Shown here: one piece after another, positions 15,621 to 25,120 of the stretch | How the letters are laid out: each line of letters begins with the position of its first letter | Position numbering within the stretch: position 1 is the stretch's first letter | Origin: Symsagittifera roscoffensis | Taxonomy: Eukaryota > Xenacoelomorpha > Acoela > Convolutidae | Direction of reading: 5' to 3' | Assembly: GCF_963678635.1 (NCBI RefSeq) | Contig: NW_026970707.1 | Span: 1 to 52,000 of the forward strand | DNA length: 52,000 bases | Notes under the pieces: model-generated | The model's input: only the letters and a program-made list of their open reading frames with translations | Database searches by the model: none | Told to the model about the DNA's origin: nothing | Program-made: the position numbers and the translations under genes

Positions 15621-17414
15621 ATGAGCCGCCAACTTGGATCACTCCATCGATCAAATTCCCATCCAACCAACCTTACCTCTTCAATCCCAATAATACCACT
15701 TTTTGCTTTTCCGCCACCCGATTTTCCATCTAGCAATGTAACATCAGGCATGAATTCCGACACTAACTCACAAATTTCAGTTTTATACTCCATTTCACAG
15801 CTAAATAACCCGAATATTGAAACCCCCGACGAATTTGCCGACTCAGAACCATCTCCATCCAATAATTTTCATAACCCTTCTCATTTTTCTCAACCTCCTT
15901 TTCAACCCATATTATCAAATAACCCTGACCCAATCACTCCTACACCCTCTTATGCTTCCCAAGTTACCCCAACCTACTCCTCATACCATTCTGACCAATC
16001 ATCTCCAGACACCCCCCGAATCTCCCCAGAGCTAGACAATTTTATTACCCTCCAACAACAACCCTACCACCTTAACACCCCGACCATAAACCAAATCTCC
16101 TCCACTACAAATTCATCCAATCCCCCTACACCCTCTTCAAATTATACCGAATCATTAGCACCATCATCCACATCAACTGAATCCTCACTCAACACTAATA
16201 GAGCTTATCGCACTTTTAAAAGAAAGTTCCCCAACCATCCTTTCCCAGCAAAACCAGGAACAGCCCGAGAATACATCAACCACCCCCAACATACTAACAC
16301 TAGAGAATTTTTAGCCATCACTTTACCCTCATTTCCACAATACACCTTAAACACCCCTCATGACGCTAACGAAACACGCAACTTTGTAGACGAATACGTT
16401 TTAATGCCCACTCTCTCTTGGACCTCATACTATCATTTCACTAACCCTCTTTGCTTACCTTTAACTAACACATCCATTGATATAGACCGAAACAAAGACA
16501 TGCTATATCGACTAACTACACCACTCACCGCTAGACAATTTACTTACGTTGGATATAAAAAATCACTAAAAATACACACTGCACCTAGAGCTAACGAATA
16601 CACACTAGAATACTATGATCACAACATCATCAGAGCTAACCAAGATCAATTCTTAGACGACGATCGCTTCGCTAACCCACAAATCACCGAGAAATTTTTC
16701 ATCAAGACACCATATGTATTTACACTAAACATCTTCGACCGAAAGTTTGATCACATTATTTCAGAAGCACTAACAAGCACACAAGCGTACGAAAGTTTTA
16801 AAGAACGCTTCCAAATCTTTTCACTAACCTTTCATTTCCTTGCACCACACGAAAGAGATTTACACTGCTCACACGATATTATGTTGCGAACTAAACAAAC
16901 ACATACATACAGTTACTATCGTTTCATCCAAAATCACTTTGACCTCCACACACCCTCTAGACAACCACACCATCGCTTTCAATTCATCAATTCAAAATAC
17001 ACTTCACCGTATTTCCTAAATTTCACATATTGTATTAAAAATACTAACCTTCATGGTATTCTTCGTAATTATGACCCCATAACCCAAATGTATATTTTCT
17101 GCCCCATCACCAAGACCTTCAACGCAGAAGAATCCCGACCCTTCCTTATCCCGCACGAGTTTGTACAGCCTATAGAAATCCCCATTTTAGAATTCATCCA
17201 CAACACTAAATTTAACCACAAGTTATATAACTTAATCCAAAACACACCTTATGAGTTTGCAGTAGGCACTGAAGAACTAACCACTATTAAGGCACTTCAA
17301 TTGCTTTGGCCACTACTTCAAACTAAAAATATCATCCGCATCTTAGCTAAACTACTAACAACTTCAGAACTAATTCACGATATCTTCCCCCACGGTTTTT
17401 TCCCCGACGACTAA
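15621..17414 (+). CDS. 597-aa protein of unknown family
   Basis: ATG (A at -3) to TAA. Residues 1-190 are Ser/Pro/Thr/Asn-rich and probably disordered; 195-597 look folded, with many aromatic residues, a few Cys and no signal peptide or membrane segment. In copy 2 the ATG sits inside the env stop (ATGA), so coupled termination-reinitiation on the env mRNA is likely. A consensus splice donor begins 3 nt after the stop. The disordered first half followed by an ordered second half resembles the layout of the ATG-less ORF, without visible sequence similarity. No enzymatic motif recognised. The one copy 2 difference I saw is a silent C-to-T. Confidence 0.75.
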   Translation: MSRQLGSLHRSNSHPTNLTSSIPIIPLFAFPPPDFPSSNVTSGMNSDTNSQISVLYSISQLNNPNIETPDEFADSEPSPSNNFHNPSHFSQPPFQPILSNNPDPITPTPSYASQVTPTYSSYHSDQSSPDTPRISPELDNFITLQQQPYHLNTPTINQISSTTNSSNPPTPSSNYTESLAPSSTSTESSLNTNRAYRTFKRKFPNHPFPAKPGTAREYINHPQHTNTREFLAITLPSFPQYTLNTPHDANETRNFVDEYVLMPTLSWTSYYHFTNPLCLPLTNTSIDIDRNKDMLYRLTTPLTARQFTYVGYKKSLKIHTAPRANEYTLEYYDHNIIRANQDQFLDDDRFANPQITEKFFIKTPYVFTLNIFDRKFDHIISEALTSTQAYESFKERFQIFSLTFHFLAPHERDLHCSHDIMLRTKQTHTYSYYRFIQNHFDLHTPSRQPHHRFQFINSKYTSPYFLNFTYCIKNTNLHGILRNYDPITQMYIFCPITKTFNAEESRPFLIPHEFVQPIEIPILEFIHNTKFNHKLYNLIQNTPYEFAVGTEELTTIKALQLLWPLLQTKNIIRILAKLLTTSELIHDIFPHGFFPDD

Positions 17415-17417
17415 CAG

Positions 17418-17496
17418 GTAAGTATGAACTAAATGAATATTACTAACTAATTAAAATATTGAAAAACTCACCATTCCTTATTCATGTTTTCTTTAG
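17418..17496 (+). other. Predicted 79-nt intron just after the last stop
   Basis: Donor CAG|GTAAGTA (GT at 17418), branch site TACTAAC (17441-17447) and acceptor TTTTCTTTAG (ending 17496): all three signals are essentially perfect consensus. The TAA stop of the 597-aa ORF is 3 nt upstream of the junction, too close to trigger exon-junction-dependent decay. Splicing here would mark the subgenomic mRNAs and leave genomic RNA intact if retained, or the acceptor could join to donors in the 5' leader. Copy 2 is identical (49895-49973). Confidence 0.7.
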
Positions 17497-17625
17497 ATTT
17501 TTAGCCTTCATCTTCAATCATCTGAAAAATTCACAAAAGAAAAATAAAAAATAGCAAACTTCTTCAAAACTATTTAAAACCCTATTTAACTTTTGCACCA
17601 ACAATTAAATAAATATAATACCAAT

Positions 17626-17743
17626 GCAGTAAATTAATTTATAAAATTTTCCCCTAAAAGCAGTAAATCTACATATGATGAAAATTTGTATCTTAAAATT
17701 CCCCCATTACTAGCAGTAAATTTCCAAATTCTATGCAGTAAAT
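17626..17743 (+). repeat. GCAGTAAAT motif cluster
   Basis: Four exact 9-mers at 17626-17634, 17660-17668, 17713-17721 and 17735-17743, plus a variant GCAGTACTA at 17759. The spacing is irregular, so this is a motif cluster and not a tandem array. Copy 2 equivalents begin at 50103, 50137, 50190 and 50212. Confidence 0.6.
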
Positions 17744-18370
17744 TAATAAAATGCAATTGCAGTACTAACCTTTTGATATTTTCATTCATTCGCACAGAAA
17801 TTCTATCCACACTCGCACAGCTCGCCCACGAAGAATTGTTTAAAATAATGAATTTCAGTTTCAAGTTTTCACACTCAACAACTCTAACAAATAATAACAA
17901 GTTTCAAACTTTCCTTTAACCCGGTTGGAAAGGAATCATATACTAAACAAAACTAACCAACGCAGCTTACTAAATACCACAAATCATAAAATAACAGCAT
18001 GACTAAGAAAAGGAAACCAACGGTACCCAAACCGGATTAACCCAGTTTAAAACTGGATAATTTATTCTTTTGAAGACTATTACAAAGTCTTAGAAAGAAA
18101 TAATAAAACACAAAAAAGTCAAAAGACAAACCCATACCACAAACAATTTGCTTTTTGGAAAAAGTACATAACCAACAAAACATAAGTAAAACCACAACAA
18201 ACCCAACATAAAATGTTGTCACATAACAGGACCCCTCATAAAAACCGCATGAAATCATACTCCCACACCTGGCCTAACCCACCAGGAAAGGACGTCCTGA
18301 GCATGCTCTATAGCCGGCCTAACCCACCGTGCTACATCCACGCTTTGTGACCACACCTTTATTTTTAATA

Positions 18371-18396
18371 AGAGCTACTCAAGGGTGAGTAACTCT
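18371..18396 (+). other. 11-bp stem hairpin in 3' UTR
   Basis: AGAGCTACTCA pairs with TGAGTAACTCT across an AGGG loop, with one C-A mismatch. It sits in a run with CCAGTTT/AAACTGG (18042-18056) and AAGACT/AGTCTT (18073-18091). The position before the right LTR suits an RNA export or stability element, by analogy with retroviral constitutive transport elements; this is not proven. Confidence 0.5.
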
Positions 18397-19029
18397 TCAA
18401 AATAACCGAACTAAAACAAAAAGCTTTTGTGAAAACAACTAACTAAAATCATAATTAAAAAATATTAAATTAATAAAAGTTTTATAAAATGTAAAATCAC
18501 ATGATGCAATATATAGATCAGAATACAACACCAAGGACGAACATCAAAAGACAAGACGACCTCACTACACTCGAGAGAGAATGACCAACTATAATCGATA
18601 TGCCGCTCACAATCACAACTCAAAGGATTTAGAGTACGACTTGACCTCGCAGAAAAGGACTTCATTGAACTAGACCAATGACCACCTCGATGTTCAAGTA
18701 TACGTACAGATCCGAGTAACCAGGCATCCCCTCCACGCACAATCTCCACGCCATTCCCGAGCTAGATCAAACACAAAAGAAGTTCTCTCCGAAGAACAGA
18801 AAAACCTGACATAGCCAACCATTCTGAAACCAGAATTGATGCTGTTGCAGAGACTCAGTCGTTGTCACAAGAAGAACACAACGTCTTGTGTCCTCAATTC
18901 CAGATCCCTGGAACTTCCTTAACAAAAAGGAAACAAAAGAAAAATGATGTTCGCCAAATACCAACGTCCATCATCCATCCTTGAACTACAAAAGAACTGT
19001 TCTAAAAAACTCTGTAAAACCCGGATGGG

Positions 19030-19437
19030 TGGAACCTGATCTAAACTATATTTTATGATTGGATAAATTAAATGTTTTACCAATGTAAAGTATTTAATAT
19101 TAACCAATCATGATCCATCTAACTAACAACCCACTTATTTGTAAGTGCTGAAGTTACTTGTAATTTCAGCACCAGAGAGATTTGAATTTAACTTAGAAAT
19201 TAGTTGGACTCTCCCGAGCACTTCAGCAGCCGCAATAAACCAGTATACCCTAGATCTATTGAGCCTAGCAGAGACTAGTTAAACAACCTGAGACTAGATA
19301 GTATAAGAGTAAGATTAGGATCGGTATTAGACTAAGAAGTTGCACGAATCTATCCGGCCGAAAATAAGATAGCGTGACGAGCAGACGGTGTACCCTATCC
19401 GAAATTACTCTATGAGTTACACTCCAGTCCTAACTCA
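19030..19437 (+). repeat. 3' LTR of copy 1
   Basis: 408 bp, same as the 5' LTR by eye. Preceded by GGATGGG and followed by host sequence AGAGCG. AATAAA at 19234-19239 is the expected 3' processing signal. Confidence 0.95.
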
Positions 19438-21509
19438 AGAGCGATAGATTTTGCTCCCAAAAAATGGTTTTACCTTCTGCAAAAACGTTTAGGGGCATAC
19501 GCCAGGCTTCGCTCTTTGATTGAGCAATAAGGTTTTGAAAAACTAAGGAACACTTTTTTCGGACCGGAAACCAAACCATTTGAAAAAAAAAAAAATTCGG
19601 GTTTGAGGCGTTGATTTTTATGTGCTTAGGTAACAGTTTCTGTAGGACTTAAGCACGTCTCAAGTTTGTCAAGGGAAAATTTGACCTCTTTTTTTAATCG
19701 CCGAGCTTGTTGCTTATTACTTTTGTTCACCGGTCGAAATCTGTTTGCCGCGGTCTTCAACTTGGAGTCATTAGGCAGTCAAACAAGATTTTCTCTTATA
19801 TATTCCTGAGAGCTGATAGCTTAAATTCCTGAAAAAACATTTGAGCAATACATGATATCAATTTTTTTGCGTTTGGGCACAAACGAGAATGCTGTTTTTT
19901 AGTCATACCGAAGCAGGCAGAGGAAAAATTGCAAAGGGACCACTTTGCAACGGGACCACCTGACGGAAATTGATACTAATTTTTCTGAACTAAAGTAGCA
20001 GTATGGTATTCAAAAAAGAGTTAAGAAAGAATCAAGACTCACGAATCAGCAGATAATGTGAACTACTTCATGGTATGTAGATAATATACTAAGAACAAGA
20101 ACTGTGAAAAGAGACTCGAAGGAACTCTTCAGAGTAAAAAAGACTCTGCATTCAAACGTACTAGTTAAAATTAAGAAATCAAACTGGCATTGTGAACTCG
20201 ACATCAAGGAATGAAGGAATTTAAGCATTTCTTGACTTAAGTTTGAAGAAAATTAACATCAGAAATAGGGCGCTGGTATCAAAAATCAACTGATACCAAA
20301 ATATTGTTGATTTCTTGAAGCTCTGCTCCTCAGCAGAATGAGTCGATTTCAATAAAAGTGAGGACGATCCACCGAGTCTTTCGAAGCGCATCTCGATTTG
20401 GAAATGCTGCAAGTTTGGTGCGGGGGCCATGATAAATAGTAAGATAAGCATTTTTTCATTCAAAGTTTTTTTATCACTTTTTTAATGTCTAGAAAACCTC
20501 AAAAGAGTCAAAAAGACTATAAACATTTATTAAAAAATCTTTAGAAATTTTGTATGGCAAGCAATTTATCCATAGCTAGACGCCATATAAGAAAAGTTCT
20601 TTCTATGATGATAAAGGTTTTCCTTCTATGGACGTCAACCCGGGAACACGCACGACAAGTTGTGGCGCCGGAAGCTGAAACTTAAGTAATATTGTCCAAA
20701 TCGCTTTAATCCAAAGTCAAAATCCAGTTGTAAGATTTTGATTGGTTCTGCCTTTTTGATTTTGATTTCTGAGATGTGCTAGTAGTTCTCTATTTATTTT
20801 TTTCTGGTACTGTTCCAAATTTTATAGAAACATTTATTTTAATTTCGAACAATATGATTTAGCATAAAACAAGTCTTCTCTTTTGAGCTACAAAAAAAAC
20901 GTTGATATAGCAACGTTGATATGTTAAAAGTCACAATTAAGTTAATATGGTTTTAAAGCTCAGCTATTTTTAAAAAGTTACTCACTGCCAATTATATCTA
21001 CTTGGTTTTTTTTCTGAAGTTTATCATTGAAATTTCAACTAATTTTTGGTTAACTCAGGGTCTTGGCCAAGTTTGAGTCTCTCAAAAAAAGTCTCACACC
21101 ACACAAAAAGCCATTTATCTCTGTCAGCAGGAGTTTTTTTAAGTTTCGAAACTCTAATTAAAAAGGGCTGAAAAAGTTTGCCACATATCTCTCCAAGAAT
21201 TGCAAGAATGCAAAATAGGAAGATATATTCTTCTTTATCATCAGGCCGATATTAATTATATATATCTTTACAACAGACTGGGTTGACCTTCATACACAAA
21301 AAAGCTTATCATACAAACCAAAAGAAGAAACATGATTATATCGTACAGTTTCAAACACGGAAAGGTTTCCGAAGTTAAAAAAAACTTTACGGAGTCTTTT
21401 TGCTCAATTTCCAGTTGCAACATCACTTTCATGCTCGAATAAGCATTTTTTGAAAAAAAATTGGAAGCAAACATTTACTTTATTTTTCTATTGTCATAGT
21501 GACTAAATC
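19438..21509. other. Host intergenic DNA
   Basis: Two kilobases of AT-rich sequence with many homopolymer runs and no ORF over about 80 codons. I see no exon, RNA gene or clear transposon. A TGGCGCC-containing stretch at 20663-20669 resembles a retroviral primer-binding site but has no LTR that I can define beside it. Confidence 0.6.
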
Positions 21510-21711
21510 AGCTCACTTATTTCATTCAGTTATGTTCACTAAGCTATCTGTCAATCAATTTCATCATACGCTGATGCTAGACACAATTGACAGGTACCAA
21601 CGTTCGGAGCAATTGCCACCTTTGGTTGACCTCTAATTTAGTATCTCTTTTGATCTTGGTTCAATACAATTGTTTATTGATATTAGAACTTAACGACACG
21701 AAATCTAGTTT
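21510..21711 (+). repeat. Left diverged direct repeat (LTR-like)
   Basis: Roughly 200 bp, clearly similar to 24919-25120 with scattered substitutions; shared blocks include GCTAGACACAATTGA and GGTTGACCTCTAATTTAG. Position around the relic suggests LTR remnants, but TG/CA termini and a PBS are not clear. Confidence 0.55.
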
Positions 21712-21960
21712 TTTAACATGGGGCAGCCAGCAAGATAAGGTGGGGGAAAATGCATTGGGAATTTCGTCATTTTGATCGCCGAAATAAGCTGAAACACCAA
21801 TTCTGTGAGAAAATTGGATTAACCGCTTTCAGTGGGTGATGGTAGCGATAAACTTAATAAACCCAGCAAATTTTTACTTTGTGAGCACTCTTACACCGAC
21901 ACAAATAAGGACCTTACTAGCTGCATAAAAGGAGACCACATCTGGACTTGGCGGCTACGC

Positions 21961-22417
21961 GATATCCGGGGATGCTAGACACCATTGAAGGTGAGTTCAA
22001 AAAGGAACGAAATGAGACGTATGAGGTGTTTCAATTCTTGTCGCGCAAGCAATGCATTGGTGAGTCCTTAGTGGGTTTGCAGCAAGATGCTTGTTTGGAG
22101 CGCTGGAGTCAAGGATACTGAGGGATGTGTTCATTGTAAATTTGACAAACAGGGGAGCCCAGAATGAGTTGTTTCGGTCTACGAAAACCCCAGAAAAAGT
22201 TTACCGCATTGCGTTGTCCTATGAGAGGGATGAACAGTACTCAAAAACGTATGCTTTGACAGCCCGCCGATCAGGTGCAACGAGTACGCCGACGGCAGGA
22301 GGGCTAAGCATTAAAACAGAACCGGTATGTGTAATCAGGGGTGGATACCGAAATAACCGGGGGCGCGGACGCGGACATTTCCAAGGGAGAGGACAAATCC
22401 GAGGGGTAAAATTGTAG
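21961..22417 (+). pseudogene. Gag C-terminal remnant
   Basis: Gag-like reading with a frame change between about 22090 and the 108-codon open segment at 22091-22417. That segment contains a capsid C-terminal-like stretch and ends in an Arg/Gly-rich tail (RGRGRGHFQGRGQIRG), typical of sequence before a zinc knuckle in one group of Ty3/gypsy Gags. Upstream the match fades near 21960. Confidence 0.55.
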
Positions 22418-22426
22418 GCATCCGCT

Positions 22427-22560
22427 GATGTTACAATTGCGATAAGCCAGGATTCACTAAGGAGTATGAAGGGAGCATATGAGCGAATGTGCCGCAAAAG
22501 GCGCAACCTGCAATTTCTGCAGGAAAGTGGACCAATTTGAACTGACATGCCGTGTGATAC
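22427..22560 (+). pseudogene. Two degenerate CCHC knuckles
   Basis: First knuckle begins CYNC, then has F in place of His and lacks the last Cys. Second reads CNFCRKVDQFELTC, correct C-X2-C-X4-X-X4-C spacing but Gln where His is required. Both have therefore lost a zinc ligand, in line with decay. Confidence 0.6.
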
Positions 22561-22824
22561 GTAACAATCGTGGACAACCATCGGTCGTGATGATCCATGG
22601 CCAAGAGGATTACGAACAATACAATCCGGACGGAATGGACGATAGAACGTCGCGACACGAGAGCTCTTTGGGGTGGGTAAAGACGTCGCCACGTCAACAG
22701 CACTCGTGGGATTCGGAGAATTCCGGAAGTTATTTGGTTATTGATTAGATCAAAAAAGGAAAACTGAATTGCCAGCTGCAGGTTCAAAATTGCCAATAGT
22801 AATAAACTGGAAGAGGACTAGCTA

Positions 22825-23115
22825 ATGGATCGAGAGGGGATCGCCGCAATCGATCTTCATGATCGGGGACTCCGGAAAACACTGGGTGCCGCAGGAGTCA
22901 ACATATGCGAATTGACACTGGAGGACCAAGAATTCCGAAATTACGGAAGTAACCCGCTCAACTTACTGGGAACGGCGAAGATAAATTTGGCATCGAATGG
23001 CTGGGCGACGTCAGCATTCATCAAGGTGATTAGAGGAAACCGCCCATCAATAATTGGACGACACCTGATGGCTGAACTGGGACCTCAGTTAATACAGAAG
23101 GCACCAGGAGAATAG
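22825..23115 (+). pseudogene. Retropepsin remnant
   Basis: 96-codon open segment whose end reads IIGRHLMAELG, matching the conserved C-terminal part of gypsy-type proteases. The catalytic D-S/T-G near its start is gone: the expected site reads D-R-E-G. A few RT-preceding residues follow in pieces to about 23250, after which similarity stops. Confidence 0.55.
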
Positions 23116-23474
23116 GTGATGGCAATACACGAAGAGAATGCCGAGAGAGACAACAAACTGAACCAGTGACAGGATTGTTTTAGTAACCAGTTGTCAAATC
23201 TCTTTACAAGGCTCGGTTAAATCAGGAAATATAAGGTGCAGCCCTCTCCCTGGACTTCTTCAGGAAATGAGTGTTACTTTTTCTCCCCTCCTTTAGATAT
23301 GTGATCTATGCAACACTTAAAATCACCCTATTTGAAGCCCATCAGGGTCGGGAGGCAAACACTGTGCTAAGGAACTTAATGAAAAAACCATCGCAAAGAA
23401 ACCTAAACTGGTCAAACTTACTTAAATCTAAATCTGCCTCTTTAGATGAGCGCGGAATCCAATGGCACGAGATA

Positions 23475-24765
23475 TGCTAAGTGCAGCAGAAACTAACTGG
23501 GGGTCAGATCAGATTCGGAGTATGGTGACCGAATGCATAACCAACCAATCCAACTAACGGACTACCAGGCGCTGAATCAGGATAATGAACCAACAGCGAG
23601 AGTAACACCGGAACCGAGCAGAACTGCGGGACCACCAATCTCAGTTTTTCAACAGACGGGCGGTCGAAACCGTATAGAAGACTCAATACTAAAATAGTTG
23701 CGGAAAGCACGCATACATTAAAGATGAGTAATGTTAGTCTTCTTAGGAAGTCTGGAGTAGCCATCAGAAAGACGACTACACTGAAGAAAGGGGCCTCTAG
23801 CGGTTTACACAAGCCATCGACGCCGCAATAATTACGTAGAAAAATAGCTGCAAAAGGCACTATTCAGGAAACCTCAGCCAGCCTCGTACCTTCAAGGTAC
23901 GACGACTGGAACCTGAAGTTGAATCTGACTCTGACGAAGACCATCGGCATCAATAAAGATCAATCTCGGGCAAAACTCCAGCGGCGATAGTACCATCAGG
24001 CCAAACGGTCAGATTCGAGGCGATTGATGGGGAATTGGCACTATTCAGGAAACCTCAGCCAGCCTCGTACCTTCAAGGTACGACGACTGGAACCCGAAGT
24101 TGAATCTGACTCTGACGAAGACCATCGGCATCAATAAAGATCAATCTCGGGCAAAACTCCAGCGGCGATAGTACCATCAGGCCAAACAGTCAGATTCGAG
24201 GCGATTGATGGGGAATTGGCACTATTCAGGAAACCTCAGCCAGCCTCGTACCTTCAAGGTACGACGACTGGAATCCGAAGTTGAATCTGACTCTGACGAA
24301 GACCATCGGCATCAATAAAGATCAATCTCGGGCAAAACTCCAGCGGCGATAGTACCATCAGGCCAAACGGTCAGATTCGAGGCGATTGATGGGGAATTGG
24401 CGAGGGCAAACAAGGCCGAAAACTAAAAAGTCAATAAAGAGGACAAAGAAACGGCTGTCGAAGCGACAAAGTTACGATTGGGGAAGGAACGAAAGCGAGC
24501 GATGGACGACGTATTCGGCGACCCGAATGCACCCTCGGCGCCAACAACGAGTCCGCCCTCGGAGAAAACCAAAATTACCCAGCCACGGGACGGATTGAAA
24601 AAGCGGGGAAAGAAGCAGCGCCTTGTCTCATACTCGAGCCAAGACACGAAAAGTAGCATAGACGATACGGCCTCACGCAGGGGTGAAAGGAAAAGTACAG
24701 CGGTAACTAAAAAGGGAGCAGTGATGATTGATAACACATCTAAAGAAGGGGAGAAAAAGTAAAAC
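23475..24765 (+). pseudogene. Gag N-terminal-like remnant, charged/basic
   Basis: Broken coding sequence containing an acidic ESDSDEDHR segment (inside the tandem repeat), a helical ELARANKAEN-like segment with an in-frame stop after it, and an open stretch to about 24762 rich in Lys, Ser and Pro. Placed downstream of the protease remnant, contrary to normal gag order. Assignment to Gag is inference from composition and position. Confidence 0.45.
23857..24399 (+). repeat. 181-bp unit, three tandem copies
   Basis: Units start at 23857, 24038 and 24219, exactly 181 bp apart, differing at only a few positions. Each contains the perfect inverted repeat TCGTACCTT-C-AAGGTACGA. 181 is not a multiple of three, so each unit shifts the reading frame. 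The low divergence shows that the triplication is much younger than the relic it lies in. Confidence 0.95.
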
Positions 24766-24918
24766 CTAATTCTTGAAAAAGTCCATTAAGAGGGCTGACT
24801 GGATCAGTCAAAAACTCAAAAAATTTAATTGCACCAAAACATTCTGAGTACTTAAATTCCAATTCTTTATCTGTTTACATTCGTACTATTTCATTTTCAT
24901 AAAAAGAGAATGTCAACT

Positions 24919-25120
24919 AGCTCATATATTTCATTATGTTATTTTCACTATGTTATCTGTCAACGAATTTCATCCTACGCTGTTGCTAGACACAATTGAT
25001 AGGTACCAACCTTTGGAACGTTTGCCACATTTGGTTGACCTCTAATTTAGTATCTCTTATGATCTTGGTTCAATACAGTTGTTTATTGCTATTGGATTTT
25101 AGCGATACGGAATGTGGCTT
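24919..25120 (+). repeat. Right diverged direct repeat (LTR-like)
   Basis: Partner of 21510-21711, same length by eye alignment. Confidence 0.55.

Larger units (their letters stand above)
17497..19029 (+). promoter_or_regulatory. 3' untranslated region of copy 1
   Basis: About 1.5 kb with no convincing gene; a 77-codon plus-strand ORF at 17686-17919 and minus-strand ORFs at 18465-18749 and 18767-18964 are open but lack support. It contains four exact GCAGTAAAT motifs (17626, 17660, 17713, 17735), hairpins at 18042-18056, 18073-18091 and 18371-18396, a GGCCTAACCCACC repeat (18271-18283 and 18316-18328) and the palindrome AGGACGTCCT near 18288. The last 500 nt are less A-rich than the rest. 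The likely polypurine tract before the LTR is short (GGATGGG, 19023-19029). Confidence 0.5.
535..19437 (+). mobile_element. Giant Ty3/gypsy-like LTR retroelement, copy 1
   Basis: An 18,903-bp element bounded by two 408-bp LTRs that start TG and end CA. It carries a primer-binding site 2 nt inside the left LTR, a fused gag-pol ORF, an Env-like ORF and at least five other reading frames. The order protease, RT, RNase H, integrase with a C-terminal GPY/F-type module is Ty3/gypsy (Metaviridae). It is far longer than the 5-8 kb usual for the group, and the excess lies mainly in the 5' leader and the 3' block after pol. Gag-Pol is open over 2740 codons; the env frame is broken by one extra G near its 3' end. 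The left flank (ends CTTAC) and right flank (starts AGAGC) show no target-site duplication. Identical LTRs suggest recent insertion. Confidence 0.95.
21510..25120 (+). mobile_element. Decayed, rearranged Ty3/gypsy relic
   Basis: Flanked by two diverged direct repeats of about 200 bp (21510-21711 and 24919-25120). Inside, gag C-terminus, zinc knuckles and protease (about 21960-23250) come first, followed by what reads as gag N-terminal, charged and basic sequence (about 23475-24760), the reverse of the normal order. All frames are broken by stops and shifts. It is unrelated in sequence to the giant element and less A-rich. No RT, RNase H or integrase is visible, so it is non-autonomous and ancient. 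Confidence 0.6.

Noticed and set aside
17686-17919. 77-codon ORF in the 3' region
   Set aside because: Overlaps the GCAGTAAAT cluster, has no recognisable features and lies antisense to an equally open frame; not enough support.
20663-20669. TGGCGCC primer-binding-site-like motif
   Set aside because: No paired LTR or internal coding region could be tied to it.
23857-24399. CRISPR-like array
   Set aside because: Units are contiguous 181-bp tandem copies with no spacers, in eukaryotic DNA.
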